Positions 31,701 to 43,227 of a stretch of DNA of 64,000 nucleotides are shown piece after piece. Both the position numbers and the translations under genes were made by a program. The stretch's first letter is position 1; each line of letters begins with the position of its first letter. The DNA comes from Microglena sp. YARC (lineage: Eukaryota; Chlorophyta; Chlorophyceae; Chlamydomonadales; Chlamydomonadaceae), in the NCBI GenBank assembly GCA_022414725.1, contig CM039462.1, positions 15,694,268 through 15,758,267 on the forward strand, in the 5' to 3' direction. The notes under the pieces were generated by a model. It searched no databases. It worked only from the letters and a program-made list of their open reading frames with translations, and was not told the origin of the DNA.

Positions 31701-34700
31701 TGGTGGTGGGAGGGAAGGGTGGGTGACTGGGTAGTGATGGAGGGCGTGATGGGGAGACTGGGTAGTGATGGTGGGTGTTGATGGGGAGACTGGGTAGGTG
31801 ATGGTGGGTGTGATGGGGAAGACCGGGTCTGGTGGTGGGAGGGAAGGGTGGGTGACTGGGTAGTGATGGTGGGTGTGATGGGGGAGACTGGGTTAGTGAT
31901 GGTGGGTGTGATGGGAGACTGGGAGGTGATGGTGGGTGTGATGGGGAGACTGGGGAGGTGACGGTGGGTGTGATGGGGAGACTGGGAGGTGATGGTGGGT
32001 GTGATGGGGAGACCGGGTCTGGTGGCGTGGGAGGGAAGGGTGGGTGACTGGGTAGTGATGGTGGGTGTGATGGGGAGGGGATGGGGAGACTGGGAGGGAT
32101 GGTGGGTGTGAATGGGGAGACTGGGTGATGGTGGTTGTAGTGGGGTGAGAGACGGGGTGGGTAAGGTGATGGTGGTGATGGGGAGAGAGACTGGGAGGTG
32201 ATGGTGGGTGGTGATGGGGAGACCGGGGTCTGGTGGTGGGAGGGAAGAGAACTGGGTTAGTGATGGTGGTGTGATGGGGAGACTGGGAGGTGATGGTGGG
32301 TGTGATGGGGAGACTGGGAGACGGTGGTGTGATGGGGCTGGGTGTGATAGGGAAGACTGGAGTGATGTGGGTGTGATGGGGAAGACTGGGAGGTGATGGT
32401 GGGTGTGATGGGGAGACTGGGAGGCGATGGGGGTGTGATGGGGAACTGGGTAGTGATGGTGGGGTGTGATGGGGAGACTGGGAGTGATGGTGGGTGTGAT
32501 GGGGAGGACCGGGGTCTGGTGGTGGGAGGGAAGGGTGGGTGACTGGGTAGTGATGGTGGGTGTGATGGGGAGACTGGGGTGATGGTGGGTGTGATGGGTG
32601 ACTGGGGCCAGGTGATGGTGGGTGTGATGGGGAGACTGGGAGGTGATGGTGGGTGTGATGGGAGACTGGGGTAGTGATGGTGGGTGTGATGGGGTGAGGT
32701 GATGGTGGGTGTGATGGGGAGACTGGGTAGGTGGTGGGTGTGCACTGATGGTGGGTGTGATGGTGGGTGAGGGAAGAAGTTACATGGGGTGTGACTGGGT
32801 AGTGATGGTGGGTGTGATGGGGAGACTGGGGTGATGGTGGGTGTGATGGGGAGACTGGGAGGCGGGGGTGGTGTGTGATGGAAGACGGGGTCTGGTGGGT
32901 GGGAGGGAAGGGTGGGTGATGGGTACTGAGGTGGTCATGAGGAAGGGGTGATGGGAGACTGTGGGTGGGTGACAAGTAGAGACTTAGATGGTTGTGATGT
33001 AGGGAGACTGGGTAGTGAGGTGGGTCTGATGGGGGCCTGGAGGTTGATGGTATGGTAGGTGTGATAGAGCTAGGTGTGATGGTGGGTGTGATGGGGAATT
33101 GGAGTCTGGGGAGTGGATGGTGGGTGTGAATGGGAACTAGAGGGATGGTGGGTGTGATGGGGGAGACTGGGTAACTGATGGTGGGTGTGATGGGGAGACT
33201 GGGTTGATGGTGGGTGTGATGGGGAGACTGGAAGTGATGGTGGGTGTGATGAGACTGGGTAGTGATGGTGGGTGTGAATGAGACTGGGTAGTTTGGTGGG
33301 TGTGATGTTGAGACTGGGTAGTGATGGTGGGTGTGATGGGAGACTGGGTAGTGATGGTGGGTGTGATGGGACTGGGTAGTGATGGTGGGTGTGATGGGGA
33401 GACTGGGTAGTGATGGTGGGTGTGATGGGGAGACTGGGAGGTGATGGTGGGTGTGATGGGGAGACCGGGGTCTGGTGGTGGGGGGAAGGGTGGGTGACTG
33501 GGTAGTGATGGGTGGGTGTGATGGGGAGACCTGGGTAGTGATGGTGGGTGTGATGGGGAGACTGGGAGTGATGGTGGTGTGATGGGGAGACTGGGAGGTG
33601 ATGGTGGGTGTGATGGGAGACTGTGTGATGGTGGGTGTGATGGGGAGACTGGGTAGGTGATGTTGGGTGTTGGGAGGGGTCTGGTGGTGTAGGGAAGGGT
33701 TGGGTGACTGGGTAGTGATGGTGGGTGTGATGGGGAGACTGGGTGTGATGGTGGGTGTGATGGGGAGACTGGGAGTGATGGTGGGTGTGATGGGGAGACT
33801 GCGTGATGGTGGGTGTGATGGGGAGACTGGTGGTGGAGGGAAGGGTGGGTGACTGGGTAGTGATGGTGGGTGTGATGGGGAGACTGGGAGGTGATTGGTG
33901 GTGGTGATGGGGAGACTGGGAGTGATGGTGGGTGTGATGGGGAGACTGGGTGGTGGGGTGTGATGGGGAGACTGGGTAGTGATGGTGTGATCTGGTTCGT
34001 GTGATGGGGTGGGGTGTGATGGGGAGACCGGGTCTGGTGGTGGGGAGTGGGTGACTGGGTAGTGGGTGTGTGATGGGTGGGTCGTGATGGTGGGTGGTGA
34101 TGGGGATGACTGGGAGGTGATGGTGGGTGTGATGGGGAGACTGAGTGATGGTGGTGTGTGATGGGGAGACTGGGAGGTCTGGTGTGGGTGATGGGGTGAG
34201 ACTGGGTAGTGATGGTGGGTGTGATGGGGAGGGGGTGGGGTGGGAGGGAAGGGTGTGACTGGGTGGTGTGTGATGGGAGACTGGGTAGTGATGGTGGGTG
34301 TGATGGGGAGACTGGGTAGTGATGGTGGGTGTGATGGGGAGACTGGTGAGGTGAATGGGGGTGTGATGGGAGGGGGGTCTGGTGGTGGGAGGGAAGGGTG
34401 GGTGACTGGGTAGTGATGGTGGGTGTGATGGGGAGACTGGGTAGTGATGGTGGGTGATGGGAGACTGGGTAGGTGATGGGTGGGTGTGATGGGGAGACTG
34501 GGTTGTGATGGTGGGTGTGATGGGGAGACTGGGAGGTGATGGTGGGTGTGATGGGGAGACCGGGGTCTGGTGGTGGGAGGGAAGGGTGTGTTACTGAGTA
34601 TACATGGTGGGTGTGATGTTGAGACTGGGTAGTGATGGTGGGTGTGATGGGGAGACTGGGTAGTGATGGTGGGTGTGATGGGGAGACTGGGTAGTGATGG

Positions 34701-37700
34701 TGGGTGTGATGGGGAGACTGGGTAGTGATGGTGGGTGTGATGGGGAGACTGGGTAGTGATGGTGGGTGTGATGGGGAGACTGGGAGGTGATGGTGGGTGT
34801 GATGGGGAGACCGGGGTCTGGTGGTGGGAGGGAAGGGTGGGTGACTGGGTAGTGATGGTGGGTGTGATGGGGAGACTGGGAGGTGATGGTGGGTGTGATG
34901 GGGAGACTGGGAGGTGATGTTGGGTGTGATGGGGAGACCGCGGTCTGGTGGTGGGAGGGAAGGGTGGGTGACTGGGTAGTGATGGTGGGTGTGATGGGGA
35001 GACTGGGTAGTGATGGTGGGTGTGATGGGGAGACTGGGTAGTGATGGTGGGTGTGATGGGGAGACTGGGAGGTGATGGTGGGTGTGATGGGGAGACTGGG
35101 AGGTGATGGTGGGTGTGATGGGGAGACCGGGGTCTGGTGGTGGGAGGGAAGGGTGGGTGACTGGGTAGTGATGGTGGGTGTGATGGGGAGACTGGGTAGT
35201 GATGGTGGGTGTGATGGGGAGACTGGGTAGTGATGGTGGGTGTGATGGGGAGACTGGGTTGTGATGGTGGGTGTGATGGGGAGACTGGGAGGTGATGGGA
35301 GACTGGGTAGTGATGGGGATGGGGACTGGGGTCTGGTGGTGGGGGGGGAAGGGTGGACTGAGTATACATGCGTGATGGGGATGGGAGACTGGGTAGTGAT
35401 GGTGGGTGTGATGGGGAGACTGGGTAGTGATGGTGGGTGTGATGGGGAGACTGGGAGGTGATGGTGGGTGTGATGGGGAGACTGGGAGGTGATGGTGGGT
35501 GTGATGGGGAGACCGGGGTCTGGTGGTGGGAGGGAAGGGTGGGTGACTGGGTAGTGATGGTGGGTGTGATGGGGAGACTGGGAGGTGATGGTGGGTGTGA
35601 TGGGGAGACTGGGAGGTGATGGTGGGTGTGATGGGGAGACTGGGTCTGGTGGTGGGAGGGAAGGGTGGGTGACTGGGAGGTAGTGATGGTGGGTGTGATG
35701 GGGAGACTGGGTGAGGTGAATGGTGGGTGTGATGGGGAGACTGGGTAGTGATGGTGGGTGTGATGGGGAGACTGGGAGGTGATGGTGGGTGTGATGGGGA
35801 GACTGGGAGGTGATGGTGGGTGTGATGGGGAGACCGGGGTCTGGTGGTGGGAGGGAAGGGTTGGGTGACCTGGGTTAGTGATGGTGGGTGTGATGTGGAG
35901 ACTGGGTAGTGATGGTGGGTGTGATGGGGAGACTGGGTAGTGATGGTGGGTGTGATGGGGAGACTGGAGGTTTGGTGGGTGTGTGATGGGGAGACTGGGA
36001 GGTGATGGTGGGTGTGATGGGGGGACTGGGAGGTGATGGTGGGTGTGATGGGGAGACCGGGGTCTGGTGTGGTGGAGGAAGGGTGGGTGACTGGGTAGTG
36101 ATGGTGGGTGTGATGGGGAGACTGGGAGGTGATGGTGGGTGTGATGGGGAGACTGGGAGGTGATGGTGGGTGTGATGGGGAGACCGGGGTCTGGTGGTGG
36201 GAGGGAAGGGTGGGTGACTGGGTAGTGATGGTGGGTGTGATGGGGAGACTGGGTAGTGATGGTGGGTGTGATGGGGAGACTGGGAGGTGATGGTGAGTGT
36301 GATGGGGAGACTGGGAGGCGATGGTGGGTGTGATGGGGAGACTGGGTAAGTGATGGTGGGTGTGATGGGGACTGGGTAGTGATGGGTGGGTGTGATGGGG
36401 AGACCGGGCTCTGGTGGTGGTAGGGAAGGGTGTGTGACTGGGTAGTGATGGTGGGTGTGATGGGGAGACTGGTTAGTGATGGTGGGTGTGATGAGGGACT
36501 GGTAGTGATGGTGTGGTGTGGATGGGGAGACTGGGTAGTGATGGTCGGGTGTGAATGAGACTGGGTAGTGATGGTGGGTGTGATGGGGAGACTGGGTAGT
36601 GATGGTGGGTGTGTTGGGGAGACTGGGAGGTGATGGTGGTTGTGATGGGCTGACGGGGGTCTGGTGGTGGGAGGGAAGGGTGGGTGACTGGGTAGTGATG
36701 TTGGGTGTGATGGGGAGACTGGGAGGTGATGTTGGGTGTGATGGGGAGACTGGGAGGTGATGGTGGGTGTGAAGGGGAGTCTGGGGGGTGATGGTGGGTA
36801 TGTTGGGGAGACTGGGAGGTGATGGTGGGTGTGATAGGGAGACCGGGGTCTGGTGGTGGGAGGGAAGGGTGGGTGACTGGGTAGTGATGGTGGGTGTGAT
36901 GGGGAGACTGGGTAGTGATGGTGGGTGTGATGGGGAGACTGGGTAGTGATGGTGGGTGTGATGGGGAGACCGGGGTCTGGTGGTGGGAGGGAAGGGTGGG
37001 TGATTGGGTAAAGATGGTGGGTGTGTTGGTGAGACTGGGTAGTGATGGTGGGTGTGATGGGGAGACTGGGAGGTGATGGTGGGTGTGATGGGGAGACTGG
37101 GTAGTGATGGTGGGTGTGATGGGGAGACTGGGTAGTGATGGTGGGTGTGATGGGGAGACTGGGAGGTGATGGTGGGTGTGATGGGGAGACTGGGAGGTGA
37201 TGGTGTGTGTGATGGGGAGACCGGGGTCTGGTGGTGGGAGGGAAGGATGGGTGACTGGGTAGTGATGTTGGGTGTGATTGGGAGACTGGGAGGTGATGTT
37301 GGGTGTGATGGGGAGACTGGGAGGTGATGGTGGGTGTGATGGGGAGACTGGGAGGTGATGGTGGGTGTGATGGGGAGACTGGGAGGTGATGGTGGGTGTG
37401 ATGGGGAGACCGGGGTCTGGTGGTGGGAGGGAAGGGTGGGTGACTGGGTAGTGATGATGGGTGTGATGGGGAGACTGGGAGGTGATGGTGGGTGTGATGG
37501 GGAGACTGGGTAGTGATGGTGGGTGTGATGGGGAGACCGGGGTCTGGTGGTGGGAGGGAAGGGTGGGTGACTGGGTAGTGATGGTGGGTGTGATGGGGAG
37601 ACTGGGTAGTGATGGTGGGTGTGATGGGGAGACTGGGTAGTGATGGTGGGTGTGATGGGGAGACTGGGTAGTGATGGTGGGTGTGATGGGGAGACTGGGA

Positions 37701-37745
37701 GGTGATGGTGGGTGTGATGGGGAGACTGGGGTCTGGTGGATAGTT
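31696..37745 (-). repeat. 6-kb higher-order minisatellite, 31-bp unit
   Basis: Basic unit about 31 bp (GATGGTGGGTGTGATGGGGA plus GACTGGGTAGT or GACTGGGAG). It is interrupted every few units by a distinct word (GACCGGGGTCTGGTGGTGGG plus AGGGAAGGGTGGGTGACTGG), giving a higher-order repeat of about 150-300 bp. From about 34400 to 37745 units are clean; from 31696 to 34400 they are full of indels. Its last bases form the CCACCACCAG acceptor of the exon at 31700. The minus strand has no stops for 2,017 codons because it is pyrimidine-rich; this is not treated as a gene. Confidence 0.92.
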
Positions 37746-37782
37746 GGTGGAAGGGGGGCAAACATTGAAGTGTGCGAGAGAC

Positions 37783-37784
<2 letters not shown>

Positions 37785-37838
<54 letters not shown>
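37785..37838 (+). repeat. (GA)n microsatellite
   Basis: ACAGAGACAGAGAGA then about 20 GA units, directly beyond the minisatellite. Confidence 0.95.
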
Positions 37839-37839
<1 letters not shown>

Positions 37840-37849
37840 TTTGGCTTGC

Positions 37850-38470
37850 TGTACACACACCACCACCACAGAATGGCGTGAGCACGGCTTTTACTATTAA
37901 TGATCCATGCTCTACATACATGTAAACAACCACAAACATAACACAAGCAAATTCAGCCAGACGAACATAAGTTCTGACGCACACAACCTGCCGCATACAC
38001 AACCACAAAGCAACACAAACACACACAGCCTGTCTAACGCACACAGCCTGTCTAACGCACACAACCTGTCTAACATACACCACCACAGGGTAGCGTTTGC
38101 ATAGCTTCTACAGTCCATGCTCTACATACATGTAAACAACCACAAAACAACACAAGCAAACACAGCCAACCAAATATGAATTCTGACTCACATAACCTGC
38201 TGCATACACAACCACAAAACAACACAAACACACACAACCTGTCTAACATACACCACCACAGGGTAGCGTTTGCACAGCTTCTACGTATCATGGTCTATGC
38301 TCTACATACATGTACACAACCACAAAAATAACTCAGGCAAACACAGCCAACCAAACATAACTTCTGACGAACACAACCTGTCGCATACACAACCACAAAC
38401 ACACACAGCCTGTCTGACGCACACAACCTGCCATACACGTAACATACACAACCACAGGGCAGAGTGAGCA
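37850..38470 (-). repeat. Tandem repeat of about 180 bp carrying an exon-end echo
   Basis: Three to four imperfect units with ACCACCACAGGGTAGCG, TGCTCTACATACATGTAAAC and CACAACCTGTCTAACATACA. Each unit contains a decayed version of the left end of the exon-like segment at 38463 (for example GTGAGCACGGCTTTTAC at 37876 against GTGAGCACGGCTTCTTC at 38465). Confidence 0.75.
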
Positions 38471-38615
38471 CGGCTTCTTCGAGCGCTCCTTGGATCTGGA
38501 GGAAGCTGACCGTGGCTCCGTCCACATCCAGCTCCGCTACATCCCATACTTCTAGATGCTGTGCTTGTTTTTGGTGGAGAACCCCTTCTAGGGGGGTGAG
38601 AGCCCCCAGATTCAC
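38463..38615 (-). CDS. Possible upstream exon, unrecognised
   Basis: The minus-strand frame encodes EVWDVAELDVDGATVSFLQ followed by IQGALEEA, a soluble, amphipathic sequence of ordinary composition in a region otherwise made of repeats. It may be an upstream exon of the kinase gene, because it lies on the same strand and its end is echoed in the neighbouring tandem repeat in the way the kinase exon ends are. No family recognised and exon limits are uncertain; an acceptor CATCTAG occurs at about 38555. Confidence 0.3.
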
Positions 38616-38769
38616 CTAGTTGTCTGTATGTCCGTCCGTCTGACTGACGACCAAGACGAAGACTTACACGTTAGCCAAACTTCTGGTAACTAACTTGCTT
38701 CAATCAGCTTCATTTCATTGCCACCAGTCGTTTCGATAGCCAGCACTCCCCGCTACATCCCATACTACT

Positions 38770-39440
38770 ATTCAACTGTTTAAACAGCTTCTAGGCACTG
38801 CTCAAACAGCTTCTAGGCACTGTTCAAACAGCTTCTAGGCAGCTCCCATATCTGGCCATCACCCAAGTTAGAGCCACCTTGTGCACCTGGAAGGAGACAG
38901 GATCAGCTGTCTAGCACTGTTCAAACAGCTCCTAGGCAGCTCCTTTATCTGGCTATCACCAAAGAACGGCTTCTAGGCAGCTCCTCTATCTGGCCATCAC
39001 CAAAGAACGGCTTCTAGGCAGCTCCTCTACCTGGCCATCACCAAAGAACGGCTTCTAGGCAGCTCCTCTATCTGGCCATCACCAAAGAACGGCTTCTAGG
39101 CAGCTCTTCTATCTGGCCATCACCAAAAAACGGCTTCTAGGCAGCTCTTCTATCTGGCCATCACCAAAGAACGGCTTCTAGGCAGCTCCTCTACCTGGCC
39201 ATCGCCCAAACACGGTTCTTGGCAGCTCCTCTATCTGGCCATTACCCAAAGTTAGAGCTACTTTGTGCACCTGGAAGCAGATGGGATCAGCTGTCCAGCA
39301 CTGTTCAAACAGCTCCTTGGCAGCTCCTGTACCTGGCCATCGCCCAAACACGGCTCTAGGCAGCTCCTCTATCTGGCCATTACCCAAAGTTAGAGCTACC
39401 TTGTGCTCCTGGAAGCCGACAGGATCAGCAGTTCAGCTTT
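38770..39440 (+). repeat. Tandem array with GGCTTCTAGGCAGCTC, about 41-bp unit
   Basis: Units of GGCTTCTAGGCAGCTCCTCT plus ATCTGGCCATCACCAAAGAAC repeat at least six times (38967-39210), flanked by longer units with AGTTAGAGC(C/T)AC and GGATCAGCTGTC. Confidence 0.85.
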
Positions 39441-39589
39441 AATGGTTAATTAACCTTTAGTTAGCTTGGTCTCCTCCTCACCCCAAGGGACGCATTGGTA
39501 GTTTTCTTTTCAGCTATGAGCAGCAGCTTCTAGACAGCTCCCCTAGCTTGCTAACAAGCCAAACCCAAAGCAACCTTGTGCATCTGCAA

Positions 39590-40445
39590 GCTGGTAGAAC
39601 CATCCCTCCAGAACTGCTGAGGTCTTGGGGCTTAGCCAAGTGGCTGGCTCAGGAAGCTGCCTAGAAGCTGCTGCTGATAGAATAAATGGAACCTGACAGA
39701 ATCATCCTTCCAGAACTAACTGCTGAAGTCTTGGGGGTGGCCAAGTGGCTGGCTCTGGGAGCTGCCTAGAAGCTGCTGCTGATAGAATAAATGGAAGCTG
39801 ACAGAATCATCCTTCCAGAACTGCTGAAATCTTGGGGCTTAGCCAAGTGGCTGGCTCAGGAAGCTGCCTAGAAGCTGCTGCTGATAGAATCGCTGGAAGC
39901 GGACAGAAACATCCTTCCAGAACTGCTGAAATCTTGGGGCTTAGCCAAGTGGCTGGCTCTGGGAGCTGCCTAGAAGCTGCTGCTTATAGAATCAATGGAA
40001 GCCGACAGGATCAGCTGTCCAGCACTGTTCAAATCTTGGGGCTTGGCTCAGTGGCTGGCTTAGGGAGCTGCCTAGAAGCTGCTGATATAATCGCTGGAAG
40101 CCGACAGAATCATCCTTCCAGATCTGCTGAAGTCCTGGGGCTTAGCCAAGTGGCTGGCATAGAGCTGCCTAGAAGCTGCTGATAGAATCAATAGAAGCCG
40201 ACAGGATCAGCTGTCCAGCACTGTTCAAATCTTGGGGCTTAGCTCTGTGGCTGGCTAGGGAGCTGCCAAGAAGCTGCTGCTGATAGAATTGCTGGAAGCC
40301 GGCAGGATCAGCTGTCCGGTACTGTTCAAATCTTGGGGCTTGGCTCAGTGGATGGCTCGGGAAGCTGCTTAGAAGCTGCTGCTGATAAAATCGCTGGAAG
40401 CCAACAGGATCAGCCGTCCAACACTGCTCATACAGCTTCAAGACA
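39590..40445 (+). repeat. Tandem array of about 115-bp units, opposite orientation to its neighbour
   Basis: Seven or so units with GAACTGCTGA(G/A)(G/A)TCTTGGGG, CTTAGCCAAGTGGCTGGCTC and GGGAGCTGCCTAGAAGCTGC. The GAGCTGCCTAGAAGC word is the reverse complement of GCTTCTAGGCAGCTC in the array at 38770-39440, so the pair forms a large imperfect inverted repeat. Confidence 0.85.
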
Positions 40446-40830
40446 GCTGCCCTAGCTAGCTATTCACCCAACGCTAACGTCACCTCGTGCACTACTACTT
40501 AGTCAATATTTCATATGAAGCTGTGGGCTGCAATCCGGCAGCTGTAGTCTGTACAATATATATCATCATTTGTTGTTTTTCATAAAATGGATAGCACCTA
40601 TATTGTTGCTGCGTCGCTGTGTTCACTTTTTTTGTAGCTATTGGATTCATGCAACTGTCTTCTCATCTCATTATAACTCAAACCAACAAAAAAATAAACC
40701 TTATAAAAGATCATTGCTGCGTTATCACCACTTGCCATGCATTTCCATTCGCCATATAATTTCCATGCGTATTTATCAATTTGAATCATCTAAGTTCGCT
40801 GCTTTTGAGATCAGCTCATCTTGTGTGAGA
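40446..40830. other. Spacer, no gene seen
   Basis: AT-richer unique sequence without a recognisable ORF. Confidence 0.5.
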
Positions 40831-40831
40831 T

Positions 40832-41300
40832 GCGAACTGGTCAGCTCATCAGCTCGTTGTTTATGACATGTGCACTGGTCAGCTCATCAGCTCGTTTATG
40901 ACATGTGCACTGGTCAGCTCATCAGCTCATGGTATATAATTGCACTGATCAGCTTATTGTATATGAGATGTGCACTGATCAGCTCATCAGCTCGTTGTTT
41001 ATGACATGTGCACTGATGAGCTCATTGTATATAATTGTACTGGTCAGCTCATCAGCTCATCGTACATAATTGTACTGGTCAGCTCATCAGCTCATCGTAT
41101 ATAATTGTACTGGTCAGCTGATCAGCTCATTGTATATAATTGTACTGGTCAGCTGATCAGCTCATCGTATATAATTGTACTGATCAGCTGATCAGCTCAT
41201 CGTATATAATTGTACCGATCAGCTGATCAGCTCATCATATATAATTGGACTGATCAGCTCATTGTATATGAGATGTGTACTGATCAGCTCATCAGTGAAT
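40832..41300 (+). repeat. 35-bp tandem array (TCAGCTCATCGTATATAATT)
   Basis: About 12 units built from GTCAGCTCATCAGCTCATCG plus TATATAATTGTACTG with variants GTTTATGACATGTGCACTG. Many units contain CAGCTGATCAGCT, which is palindromic around TGATCA. Confidence 0.9.
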
Positions 41301-41690
41301 ACCCAACACTTCACACTCAACACTGCCCTCATTTGGGTCATCCAGACTGAGTCACTTTGATATGAATAGCATGTATGGAGAGCTCATATTTATGAATATG
41401 AAGATATGAACACTGCTAACAGAATGGGTAGTGTCTTACATTTACTAGGTTTGATTTGATTTGATTTCATGGTCTATCAGCCTTCAGGCTGCTCACCGTC
41501 TGCGGGCACAGTAAACATGGGTAGTATATACACTACTACAACCACACTCCTGCTTACATAATGCATCGGGGTTTCTTAATCTTGTGATTGACATTAAATA
41601 TTCATAGAAGAAGAAGCTTTTAGTGAGTTGCCTTTCCGCTACTATCACAGAAAACAGGGGGCAAACTAAGCGGATTAGATTAGACAGATT
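41301..41690. other. Spacer, no gene seen
   Basis: No ORF with recognisable content; a short TTTGATTTGATTTGATTTCA run near 41450. Confidence 0.5.
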
Positions 41691-41887
41691 GTCACGTTTG
41701 ACAGTTATGATGACATCCTGCGAAACGCTAAGCACTCGGGTAAAGGGCTTGGGTAAACCTCCGACACGCACGAATTTGCACGAATTACCTCCTGGCCGGC
41801 ATGTTCGTGCATGTCGGAGGTTTACCCAAGCCCTGGTCCCGAGTGCTTAGCGTTTCGCAGAATATCATCATAACTGTATAACGTGAT
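41691..41887. mobile_element. Foldback element with about 80-bp inverted arms
   Basis: Arm 41691-41774 (GTCACGTTTGACAGTTATGA ... CCTCCGACACGCACGAA) pairs with 41804-41887 (TTCGTGCATGTCGGAGG ... ATCATAACTGTATAACGTGAT) with few mismatches around a 29-base loop. The transcript would be one long hairpin. No ORF. Either a foldback transposon or a hairpin RNA source; no target duplication identified. Confidence 0.7.
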
Positions 41888-41963
41888 AAAGACTTTCCCA
41901 GGTCTGGACCCTTGAGGAGGCTGACCTTGGAGTTTGAGCTTGGTTACATGGCTTCAGCCAGTA

Positions 41964-42156
41964 CCAGGGTTGTTCAGGACGCTGCGTCGTGCGTCGCAGA
42001 CACAACGTTTGAGGGTCCGTTGCGTCGTGAGACGCAACGTGGGGAGGGTCCGTTGCGTCGCTATGGGTCGCTTATGGGTCGGTTGCTTCTAAGGACGCAG
42101 GCTGTAATTGGTTGCGTGTCAGGACGCAGAGGTGGGGGTCCTCCTGAACAACCCTG
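41964..42156. mobile_element. Short TIR element (MITE) with GACGCAAC repeats
   Basis: Terminal inverted repeats CCAGGGTTGTTCAGGA and TCCTGAACAACCCTGG bound 193 bp holding subrepeats (GTTGCGTC, GACGCAACGTGGGGAGGGTC). No coding capacity. A diverged relative lies at 42370-42540. No target duplication is clear. Confidence 0.65.
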
Positions 42157-42179
42157 GCCTGTACAGCTGCTTGCTATTG

Positions 42180-42232
42180 AGAAGATTTTCACCGCCAGGA
42201 GTTGGGACCCCTTACACAGCGAGAATTCGTAA
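42180..42232 (+). repeat. Remnant of the AGGAGGTGGG dispersed repeat
   Basis: GAAGATTTTCACCGCCAGGA then GTTGGGACCCCTTACACA; partial and diverged compared with 21023-21135. Confidence 0.45.
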
Positions 42233-42369
42233 AGAAATGTTGGCGCCCAGTCACCCCCTTTGTTGGATTGGAGAGTTGGATTGGATTGTTACATGTTTTT
42301 TTACCAACTCTGGGCTACTCACAGCCTGGGAACTCTTCTAACGACCTGTAATATCGATGGTGTCCCATC

Positions 42370-42540
42370 CAGGGTTGTTGAGGACGCTGAGTCCTCCGTC
42401 GCAGACGCCACGTCGAAGGGTATGTTGCGTTGCTGGACGCAACGTGGGGAGGGTCCGTTGACCAGAAGGAAGGGTCAGTTGCGTCGCAGGACGCAGGCTA
42501 TACAATTGGTTGCGTCTCAGGCAAGGGGTCCTCCTGAAGT
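42370..42540. mobile_element. Diverged relative of the 41964 TIR element
   Basis: CCAGGGTTGTTGAGGACGCTGAG, GACGCAACGTGGGGAGGGTC, TTGCGTCTCAGG and GTCCTCCTGAA match the first copy in order. The right terminus is degraded. Confidence 0.6.
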
Positions 42541-42584
42541 GCCCTTATAACTACCTTTGATACCGGTGGTGTTCCATCCAGTCT

Positions 42585-42640
42585 CAAACTTGAGCTTGGT
42601 TACTTAGCTTCAGCCAGCAATTGGGCTGCTCGTCATCTTA
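42585..42640 (-). repeat. Single end of the 18052-type MITE family
   Basis: CTTGAGCTTGGTTACTTAGC then TTCAGCCAGCAATTGGGCTG matches the right end of the element at 18052-18275. Confidence 0.5.
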
Positions 42641-43040
42641 GGCATTGAACCTAAATTTCCCAGGAAAAGTCCAAGAAATATACCCTCCAGGTCTGTCCAG
42701 GCTCAAGCATTCGCCATGAGCTTTGACTTATTATTATGGAGGGATGATACTGCGACCTGTTGTACTCTGCAGAAGATACCGGTATACTGTACTTAAAGAC
42801 TCCAATAATCAAATTGCACTGCATCGAGTTGTTGCAAGGTTTTTCAGCCTACTCTGGGCTGCTCTCCGTATTATAATCCTAGCTCTCCCGTGAGATGCAT
42901 TTATACCACAACAATCCCATATATACGTAGACGCACCACCTGCTGGCGGACAATTTGGTGGAAGGGGTTCAAGTAGGGTTCTGCCCAAAAAGGAAGCGCT
43001 GGCGGATCGGGCTGTCCGCCAACATTTTGACCAGGGGAAC
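42641..43040. other. Spacer, no gene seen
   Basis: No ORF with recognisable content. Confidence 0.5.
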
Positions 43041-43227
43041 TGAAATACAGTGCAGTACAAGTATTGAGAGGGGTAATCCCCTCTCAAGTAACACCCTACC
43101 AGTTGCCCTCAACATTGGATGTCGAGCTGTACATAAATACAGTGCAGTACACGTTTGGATGGGAGTTACCCCCTTCCAAGTAACATCCTACCAGTTGCCC
43201 TCAACATTTCATCTCGAGCTGTACAGT
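43041..43227 (+). repeat. Two-copy direct repeat, about 92-bp unit
   Basis: AAATACAGTGCAGTACA ... TACCAGTTGCCCTCAACATT ... GAGCTGTACA is repeated once with moderate divergence. Confidence 0.8.

Noticed and set aside
31893..37946. 2,017-codon minus-strand ORF of PSHPPSLPS/HHTHHHYPV repeats
   Set aside because: It is the translation of the pyrimidine-rich minisatellite. The 31-bp unit is not a multiple of three, so all frames stay open by composition; no start context, domain or codon bias.
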